Part shown: positions 56,401 to 64,000 of the stretch, in pieces | Numbering within the stretch: position 1 is the stretch's first letter | Layout of the letters: each line of letters starts with the position of its first letter | Assembly (NCBI GenBank): GCA_963920525.1 | Contig: OY986439.1 | Location: forward strand, 21,914,819-21,978,818 | Length of the DNA stretch: 64,000 bases | Origin: Dichetophora obliterata | Taxonomy: Eukaryota > Arthropoda > Insecta > Diptera > Sciomyzidae | Reading direction: 5' to 3' | The notes under the pieces: generated by a model | What the model was told of the DNA's origin: nothing | Database searches by the model: none | What the model saw: the letters and a program-made list of their open reading frames with translations, nothing else | Translations under genes and position numbers: made by a program

Positions 56401-56647
56401 TATTTTAAAAATCGATCGTTGGAATATGAAGCAGGCTATTCTATATACTTCTCCCCTAAAAATAATCAAAAAATTTTATTAATAATTTTTTGTATTGAAT
56501 TGCAGTATGGAAACTGAAAATATTTATATAACCATGATTTTCGGTAGTCGATTTTTTTTTTGACCGATTTGACAAGGAATGTCGCCTATAAGACAACTTG
56601 TAAAGTTCAAAAAAGACGCCTCGCAACAAGTTACTGAGGAACCCTAA

Positions 56648-57570
56648 AAGCGATTCGTTTGCCACTCTTGTCGGCGAATCGCTAAGGTATTCTCTTGGCA
56701 TTCCGTTTAAGGTATAACATACGTGTAAAAAGAGAAAAACAGTAGCTTGTTTTCAAACATTTTCTTGAGGCACAAGGAGTTGTTACGGGTTATTGTACAT
56801 AAAAGCTACTTTAATTAATTTTTTTTTTTAGCAATTTTCTGACTTTTTATAGAGGTTGCAAAAAATTAAATTAAAAAAAAAAATATCCAAAAGTGTTCGA
56901 TGGGTATGGCCTTTCCCATGTATCTGACACAAACAAATAAAATGTCATTTTAAAGTATAGGCCAATAATTGAGCATCCCACCTACGAACGACCCTGGGGG
57001 GTTTTTTGAAATTATGGTGAAAGTTTGAGTAAAAAGTTTTAAAAAATTGTATTTTTGCGCGCTTTTTTGTCAATTAAAAAAAATAAAAGGAAATAGGTAC
57101 TTGAATTTAGGTGAGATGCTTAAAGGAAAATTAGGAACAAAATGCAATAAGACTCATTGAAATTGAAGCAATAAATTTTGAGGTATCTATCGAACCGTTT
57201 TGGATGTTTTTTTCTTCAATTTCATTTTAACGACTTCTATAGAAAGCCTGAAAATTGCTAAAGATATTAAAAAAAAAATATTTTTATAAAGTATTTTTTT
57301 GTACAATAACCTGTATAAATTTCAAAAAAATATAATAACTCCTTGTACCTCAAAAAATGTTTGAAAACAAGCTACTATTTTTCCATTTTTACACTTATAT
57401 TATACCTTAAGACTCTTCCCAGCGAATTGCTTAAGACGCCTTTCGGCGATTCGCTAGCGACTCTTCCCGGCGAATCGCTTAAGACCCCTCTCGGCGATTC
57501 GTTAGTGACTCTTCCCAGTGAATCGCTTACGAACGCTTTAGGCTATTCACTCGCGAATCTTCCCGGCGAA
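56648..57570. mobile_element. Foldback element with GGCGAATCGC-rich flank
   Basis: The stretch 56648-56910 pairs in inverse orientation with about 57180-57480, sharing AGCTTGTTTTCAAACATTTT and CAAGGAGTT(G/A)TTA. The outer parts carry GCGAATCGC / GCGATTCGC motifs. The spacer (about 56910-57180) is AT-rich. It has no coding gene and no clear target duplication. Confidence 0.6.
57409..57570. repeat. 48-bp tandem repeat in the right arm
   Basis: There are about 3.4 copies of a unit with GACTCTTCCC(A/G)GCGAAT, then CGCTTAAGAC and CGGCGATTCGCT. Because the unit is 48 bp, a frame through it (57343-57600) reads as 16-residue repeats like LPGESLKTPLGDSLVT, which I regard as incidental. Confidence 0.75.
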
Positions 57571-58294
57571 TCAAAAATAATAAATAAAAGAATTTTGTGA
57601 TGCTAAGTTTTTTTTAAGACATTTACGCAATTAACTCGGTTTTTATTCAGGGTAGTCTCGTGAAAGCGCTTAGCGTAAACTTATTCCTATACGCTTTCAG
57701 TACATATATACGTCGCTGATTGAATACAATTAATACATCGCCCATTTCACATTGAAGTGTAAAATCAGTTGCACTGACAGTGGCGCCGGAAGCTGGGTGC
57801 CCACTTTCAGTGCTGAATGAATTGACGTTGTTTTATGAGTGAAGCATACGTTTTTTAACATTTTTTAGTTTTAAAAAGAAATATAAGGCCTTTTCCACTT
57901 TCGGTCAATGCAACTCCAACACAAGTTGCTAACCTGTGTATTATTCGTGCCCTCACATTAAGCAATTTGCTCGCAAAATGATCTCGACACGTTTTTGTGG
58001 AAAAGTAGTTTTAGAGTAGGTACGCAATTTTACAACTCTGGTAGCAAGTTTAATTTGACAGCTTTTGCAATAAGTTTCAGTTGTGAAATATAAATGAGAA
58101 ACTAATGTAGGTAAATGCTAATACAAATCAAATAAATTGCCTTTAAATTATAATTCTATAATAGAAAAACATGACGCTAAAGAAGATTGACGATTTTTTC
58201 GCATCAAGAAAAGTATATGGGTCATTATTTTACAAAGTGCACAAGTTCCAGAATTCATGCTCTCAGATTCGACCCAAAAATGTATATCTTTGCT
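57571..58294. other. Non-coding stretch
   Basis: No supported gene, repeat or site was recognised. Confidence 0.5.
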
Positions 58295-58477
58295 AGTTGA
58301 AACCAGGGACCGAATATAACAGTTATTTCCGAAATTTCTATTCAAAAAGTCAAATGGAAAGAGTAAGTCTTTTCGATGTAGCAATGTGTTGCTTGTTAGC
58401 TTAGGACTAATAACACTGTGCGGCACGAAAATCTGCATATAATAATTTCAACATTTTTCACATAATTTTAATATAAG

Positions 58478-59058
58478 GAATTTCGTGGCAACATTACATT
58501 TGCCACTTTACCGAAGACTTAAGTGCAAAAAAAAATTTTTTTTAATAACTCCAGATATGCACTCATTTGCATGTTGATAACTCTTGAATCATTAAGATTT
58601 TTATTTTGGTTTTTTCAGCAAAATTCTTCCTTTTATTCTGACCAACAACTTTGCTGAACAAATATATATCAAAAATCGTTTTCAATTGTCGTTAAACCTT
58701 TAATAAGCCACATGTGTCTTGCCCGCTTTCAACGCTTTAAAATAAATAATGTAACTTATACGCACTGTTGTTCGAATTTTTTTGTTCGACTTTAAGCAAG
58801 ACTTTTTGTAAGACTCACTCGATAAGACCCACTGGAAGCGATTTTTTCTTATTAATTTGTTCAGCAAAGTTGTTGGCCAGAATAATAGGAAGAACTTTGC
58901 TGAATAAATCAAAATGAAAGTTCTTATGGTTCAAGAGTTATTAGCATGAAAATAAGTGCATATCTTTAGTAATTTTTTTTATATCTTAAAAAAAATTTTT
59001 GTTCTAAAATGTTCGGTAAAATTGTAAAGCAAATGTCCCCACGAGATTCCTCAAACCA
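58478..59058. repeat. Hairpin within the hAT-like element
   Basis: The stretch 58478-58672 pairs inversely with 58845-59058. Shared words are AGATATGCACT(C/T)ATTT, ATAACTCTTGAA(T/C)CAT and CAACAACTTTGCTGAACAAA. The loop is about 170 bases. Confidence 0.7.
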
Positions 59059-59199
59059 AAAATAAGTGAAAATTTTTTACATTATCAAATACAGAGAAAA
59101 AAGTCTCAAAAAAGCGCACAGTGTAATCTTTAATGATTTTAATTTTTCTGATTTTTTTAAAAAATCAATAAAAAATCGTTATTTTTTGTTCAATTTTAT

Positions 59200-60010
59200 T
59201 TCGATCAAAAATAAAAGTTCTAATTTGACTTTTATTTTTTTGATCAAAAATAAAAGTTAAAATTTTACTTTTTTTTTTTTTTTTGATCAAATAAAAAAGT
59301 TAAAATTTGACTGTTATTTTTTTGATCAAAAATAAAAGTTAAAATTTGACTTTAATTTTTTTGATCGAATATAAAAGTTAAAATTTGAAAAAATAAAAAC
59401 TTTTATATTTTTGATCAAAACTAAAAGTCATATTTTAATTCTTATATCATCTGCTTGTAGCCACTATCTCAGTCGTTTTCGAAATGAATGTGCAATAATA
59501 AGCAAATAAGCGATGTCATTTAAATAACGATGTGCAATGAAGATCGATAGTAATGTTTTTCTCTTTGCAAAAATGTTACGAAAAGAATAATAGTTATTAA
59601 ATTATATGATAAAGTTAATTTTATACATAATTATAATTAATAAGTAACTAGTAATAATTAATTAATATTTAATTAAATAATAATTAAATTAAAATTTTAT
59701 TGGTAAAATAAAAATAAAAATTATTTCTTATTTCAATAGAATAGTCATTAAGCAGCATATTGATTTTTTTATATCGAAAAAATAAAAGTAAAATTTGAAC
59801 TTTTATTATTGATCGAAAAATAAAAGTCAAGTTTTAACAGCTATATTTGATCGAAAAAATAGAAGTAAAATTTTAACTTATATATTGGACTGAAAAAATA
59901 AAAGTGAAATTTTAACTTATATTTTTGATCAAAAAAATATAAGTCAAATTTTAACTTTTATTTTTGATCAAAAAAATAAAAGTCAAATTTCAACTTTTAT
60001 CTTTAATCGA
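59200..60010. repeat. GATC-centred palindromic repeat arrays
   Basis: Units of about 35 bp with ACTTTTATTTTTTTGATCAA, then AAATAAAAGTTAAAATTTG, repeat at 59200-59430 and 59765-60010. An AT-rich spacer separates the arrays. Each unit is itself nearly palindromic. Confidence 0.75.
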
Positions 60011-60084
60011 AATAAAATCAGTCAAATATAATGATTATTTGATGACTTTTTGGAAAAAAATCATAACCGGTCCCTGGTTGAAAG

Positions 60085-62475
60085 CCGTCGCGTTGATGCC
60101 ATGACCTCTTGTCCAACACCCATAAAATATTATCAGTGAAACGTCACGTGTAAATTGTGGTCAAAACTATTCGATATTGCAAATTTCGGTTGTACGGGAG
60201 GTGACACGTCACCTTAGCCTATGTTAAAACCTGAAGTGTTTTATTATTGCATTTTTGTAATTGCATACCTTTGTGGTAAGTAACATACTTGGTTTAGATG
60301 TCTTTTATTAGAAATATTTCGTTTTCTTTAAAAACATGCAAGTTGCTTAAAATTTCCATGAAATTAACACCACAAAAACTTTCATACCTGAAACACAGAA
60401 AAAGTTTTTAGTACTAATTTTATTTTTTGGTGAAATAGAAAAAAATCAATCAAAAATGAAAGTGCTGGCTTTGGAAGTGAATAACTCGGTCCTGTTATAA
60501 AGGATTGCATTCATTTTTTTTCTGTTAAAAATTTTGCTTAATTCTCCGTTCAATTGTGTTTCAACTTTATTCATTTTCATTTTTCTTCTAATTTTTATAA
60601 TTTTCCAAAAAAAAACCTTCAAGAATTTTTTTCCCCAAAAAACTTTGGTAAAAATATTTGTTGTTGAAAAAATATTCAAAACCAAAGATGGCGTTTTTTA
60701 ATGTTCTTTCATATGGTATGCATAAATAAAGGGTTGATTTAAGTTTCTATCGTAAAAATTGAAAAACGTTTTATACTATCAAAAAATCAAGCCTATATCA
60801 TAAAAATTAAGATTTTTTTCTATTTGTTTTTTTTCATTTTGTATTTTTGTAATTTTGTTTGCATAAAAATAAATGGTGTAGTTAAAGAATCATAACAATT
60901 TCTCAATTCGTTTCTGAGTTATACTCTCAAATACCCCTTTAAACACTGCCACAGCAACAACAGTGCCACCTACCGGGTCAAACTTAAGACCCAAACCATC
61001 TACAGACCCAGCCGCACACACACACCAACTTTCCTCAAAATCGGTCCAGACACTTAGGAGGAGTTCAGGAACAAAGCCATGTACAGAAAAATGTTATGTA
61101 TAAAGATATTATGGATGAATAAATTTTTCTGAGAAAAATTATCATTCATCGTTGTGTTGAGCCGTATAAACAGCTTTTCATCTAATATTATAGCTGATTG
61201 ACATCTTCTTTGTTTGAAACATTAGCAATTCAATTCTTTGAAAAAAAATAATATAAACAAAAGTTTCAAAAGATTAAAAAAATCAAGTGTTTATGATTGA
61301 TTGGAAAAGTTTAAGATCTCGTTTTAGATCTTTTAACTTTGTTATTTCTTTGTAGGATAACTATTTTAATAAAATGTTACTATAAACTTGATTCAACTGA
61401 TTGAAAATTTTTATGCGAACGAAGAACACAACTAACAGATTAAATAAAGAACGCTATTTTCAAATAAAAAGGTCAAAATATAAATTTAACAAATAAATAA
61501 AAAATATAACCTGTCAAAAACTTCATTTCTTTCATTTTGTTGGTTTCCAATCATCACTCAAAGATGCTTACACAAATATTCATTAACAAAGGCTTAACAA
61601 AATATGAGAAACACACACATTAGCAAGCTTTTGTTCTAATGTTTTGACAACTTTTTGGAGTTTAAGCAAAAAAAAAAAATAAAACTTACCAATATGAATG
61701 AAGTTGGGCTTGCAAGAAAATATGATGTAATCTGCAAAAAGAAGAAAAGCAATTTTGAGTAATCCACAAAAACACATTAGCAAGATATTTAATTGTAATT
61801 TTAAAGCAAACAATTTCAAACAATTTTAATTATGTAGCGGAAATATTTTCGAAAGCAATTAAATTTAAAAGCTTGTTGTAAACCAAACTCCACAAAAAAA
61901 AACAATCACACAAACAATAAAGAAAAAAAATTTTAAATATGGATAAGTTAAGATGAAAAATTAAAATTTTTTTAAATAAACAATTTAACAAATAACAGCA
62001 ATCATAAACAGCACAAAGCATTGTTGAAATAACAATTACTGCCGTAAAGCTAATTGTAGAATTGAAACAACAGCGAGTTAAGTTAACTACAACAAAATAA
62101 CCATTTTAAGTGGCTAAAAACAGTGACCACAAAGAAAATCTGAAGACAGGAAACTTCATGCCATTAAAAATGATGAAATCATGGGTTGGCGTGAAAAATA
62201 TATAGATGAAGTGTCAGCAAACCAACTTAAAATAGGGTAAAATATCAAAAAAAAATAGCTTAGCTGTTATTTTTAAAAAGTTGTTATCTGAAATTAGTCG
62301 CAATTAAAGCTTAAACAACATTGGGAAAAAGTGTTGAAAGGGATCAAAATAAAATGCATTTGGTAACAGTCAAAAGATACAATGCGATAAAATTGACATT
62401 TCTAGTGTCTAAGCTTTGAATTGTATTTTGCCCTGACTTTTTGTAGATTGTTTTTTTTTCCAACAAAAATTAAAG
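60085..62475. other. AT-rich non-coding stretch with a decayed repeat end
   Basis: No supported gene is seen. AGGTGAC-AC-GTCACCT (about 60200-60215) and one GTCACGTG (60143-60150) lie near the left. Around 60900-61110 a string with CTCAAAATCGGTCCAGACAC and AGGAGGAGTTCAG looks like the decayed 3' end of an interspersed repeat. Confidence 0.5.
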
Positions 62476-62480
62476 CACCG

Positions 62481-63473
62481 CACAGTGCGTTTTTTTTCGA
62501 TTTTAGGATGACATTTGCATTATCTCAGAAACTATAAGAACTAAGGCCATGCAATTTTGTACACATCAGTTTTAGCCTAAATTAAGTTACAGTAAAAAAT
62601 TCTAGGTTAACAGCATCGCCTACCTCCCATACAAACCATATTTTTTTTAATAAAAAAGCCCGCATAAAATTGCTTATTTATGTTTTTAAAGAGTAAATTT
62701 ACTTTATTTAACTTCACTAAACGTCATGCTAAAAAAATTTCAAATCGAATAACTTTTCGATATATCTCCTAAAAAAAAAATATTACCAAATTATCGAAAT
62801 TTAAAAAAAAAATTAAAAATGGTTGCTAATACAAAATAAGGTCACAACTTGTTTTAATCTATGAATTCTATTTAATTTTTCTTTAAAAGTAAGAGTACCT
62901 ACAAATTGTCTAGGAAATCAGTGCATGTTAGGGCAAAATTTGTTTTAAAGACGTTTTTGAAATTAAGTGGTTTTTTAATAGCAGCTAGCAGGTTTTTAGA
63001 GAAACAGAAGTACGATTTTTTATGTTAGTTATAGCCTTCGACTTTAATAATGCTTATTTAGCTAGATATTTTCTACTAAATTTTACTTAAATTTTCATTC
63101 CTTCCAAAATTTACAGTCATATTTCAACGATTTTTGTTTTTTATTTATTAACATATTTTATTGTATTTTATATTAAATTCAATGGCGTTTAAGACATAAA
63201 AAAGTCCAAAAAACAAAACCTTGAAATATACTTTGTGCTCGAAGTTATTATTGTTGAAACTTGACTTTATTTTTTTGGGTTTTATTGAGCTTATTTTTGT
63301 TAAAAAAGTTTCAAATTTGAAGAATTTTATAAAAAAAACCATGCAATACATCAAGTTTTTAATACCATATTTATAATACATGTTTGATAATATGACGAAT
63401 AAAAATATTTTTTATAAAATTTAACAAAAAAAAAACCCCAAATGTCATCCCAAAATTAAAAAAGCACACTGTG
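62481..63473. mobile_element. Transib-like non-autonomous element ending in CACAGTG
   Basis: The left end is CACAGTGCGTTTTTTTTCGA and the right end (reverse complement) is CACAGTGTGCTTTTTTAATT; similarity continues through GGATGACATTTG. CACCG flanks are at 62476-62480 and 63474-63478. Transib transposons have CACWRTG-type ends and 5-bp GC-rich duplications, and CACAGTG is also the RAG signal heptamer. The ~1 kb interior is AT-rich without a transposase. Confidence 0.65.
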
Positions 63474-63478
63474 CACCG

Positions 63479-64000
63479 ATGTGAAAACCTAAGCGCCAAG
63501 AAACAAAAAAAACAGCGACCAACAGCTTTTTTGTTGTGTGTTGTAATAGTTTAAGTTTCTCTTTTTGTTGTTTTTAATGTTGCTGCAAGCAATTGTGTAT
63601 GCATGTTGCTTGTTGTTGTTATGTTGCTGTCATGTTTGTTACTTTTATTGCCATTCTCGAGGAAATGTCATCGTGTTGAACTTATTCAAGTGTAAATCTT
63701 TGCATTGAGCTGTTAATTTATATTTTTGTTTATTTTTTTTCTTCTCCTTTAACCTAATTTTTATTTGGCAAGATCTCAGCATGAATAGCGAGAAAAACAA
63801 CAAGTTTTTATAGCCTGTGAGTGTATTGGCAACTCTGGCATGCGATATAAAACTATCAAGTGTAAAGATATTGATTGCAATCTAACTAGAAGAAATTATC
63901 TGATGAGCTTCTTGTATAGTATGATATACTTATTTCCATCGTAAACTTTTAAAACGCTGATATATGTCTAATTTTTTTTATCTTCTCTACCAGAATCCGT
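63479..64000. other. Non-coding right edge
   Basis: TTGTTGTT-type low complexity lies near 63560-63640. No gene or repeat class was recognised. Confidence 0.5.

Larger units (their letters stand above)
58303..60076. mobile_element. Non-autonomous hAT-like element
   Basis: The ends are CAGGGACCGAATAT and (reverse complement) CAGGGACCGGTTAT. The flanking 8-mers are GTTGAAAC (58295-58302) and GTTGAAAG (60077-60084), matching at 7 of 8 positions. A CAGGG start plus an 8-bp duplication is the hAT signature. Inside are a long hairpin (58478-59058) and two arrays of TTTTTGATCAAAAATAAAAG-type units. No hAT transposase is present. Confidence 0.7.

Overview
The window is very AT-rich nuclear DNA, almost certainly from a higher (brachyceran) fly. 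Evidence: Jockey-, RTE- and gypsy-type retroelements, a DD41D mariner, tRNA-headed SINEs whose 3' bodies resemble dipteran (I think tephritid) families, many short TIR elements, and AT-rich microsatellites. No conserved host gene was recognised. Nearly every long reading frame belongs to a mobile element or is an artefact of simple repeats. It reads as an intergenic or intronic transposon graveyard. Family-level placement of the fly is inference.

Layout. 1-2.5 kb: a CACTA/EnSpm-like transposase on the minus strand, frameshifted at a homopolymer. 6.0-9.2 kb: a 3.2 kb degenerate (TTAATG)n satellite that creates long spurious reading frames. 9.8-10.5 kb: a TIR element holding two tRNA-like units and a nested foldback MITE. 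15.2 kb: a SINE. 15.7-19.9 kb: a pair of ~0.6 kb inverted arms around a small Cys-rich ORF and a dead LINE with a ~300 bp (TAAA)n tail. 20.5-21.7 kb: an RTE-type LINE fragment. 24.7-26.5 kb: a foldback element. 27.2-29.5 kb: a Jockey-like LINE with a long open RT frame. 29.6-34.7 kb: a gypsy pol remnant on the minus strand, broken by at least three insertions. One of these is a TA-flanked TIR element carrying a spliced SAM-like mini-gene. 35.8-38.5 and 49.9-53.0 kb: two copies of an unclassified dispersed repeat.

38.5-45.7 kb is a nest of elements. A Jockey-like LINE (LINE-A) is interrupted by a TIR element that itself contains a DD41D mariner, then by a second LINE (LINE-B) inserted at a TTGAAT site, then by a TIR element with a TAA duplication. 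50.55-52.09 kb is a 1.5 kb insertion with a 7-bp duplication and many GAAATAAGTCCCAC-type motifs. It carries an unrecognised 162-residue ORF and, on the opposite strand, a RING-finger ORF lacking one zinc ligand. This is the best candidate for something undescribed. 56.6-57.6 kb is another foldback with 48-bp repeats, 58.3-60.1 kb a hAT-like element containing its own hairpin and GATC-centred arrays, and 62.5-63.5 kb a Transib-like element ending exactly in CACAGTG with a CACCG duplication.

Two themes recur. Target-site duplications let the insertion order be worked out, and in two cases conceptual removal of an insertion restores the interrupted reading frame. Several non-autonomous elements also carry short host-like coding pieces (SAM, RING, Cys-rich, spliced exon). 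All assignments come from reading the sequence without database searches.
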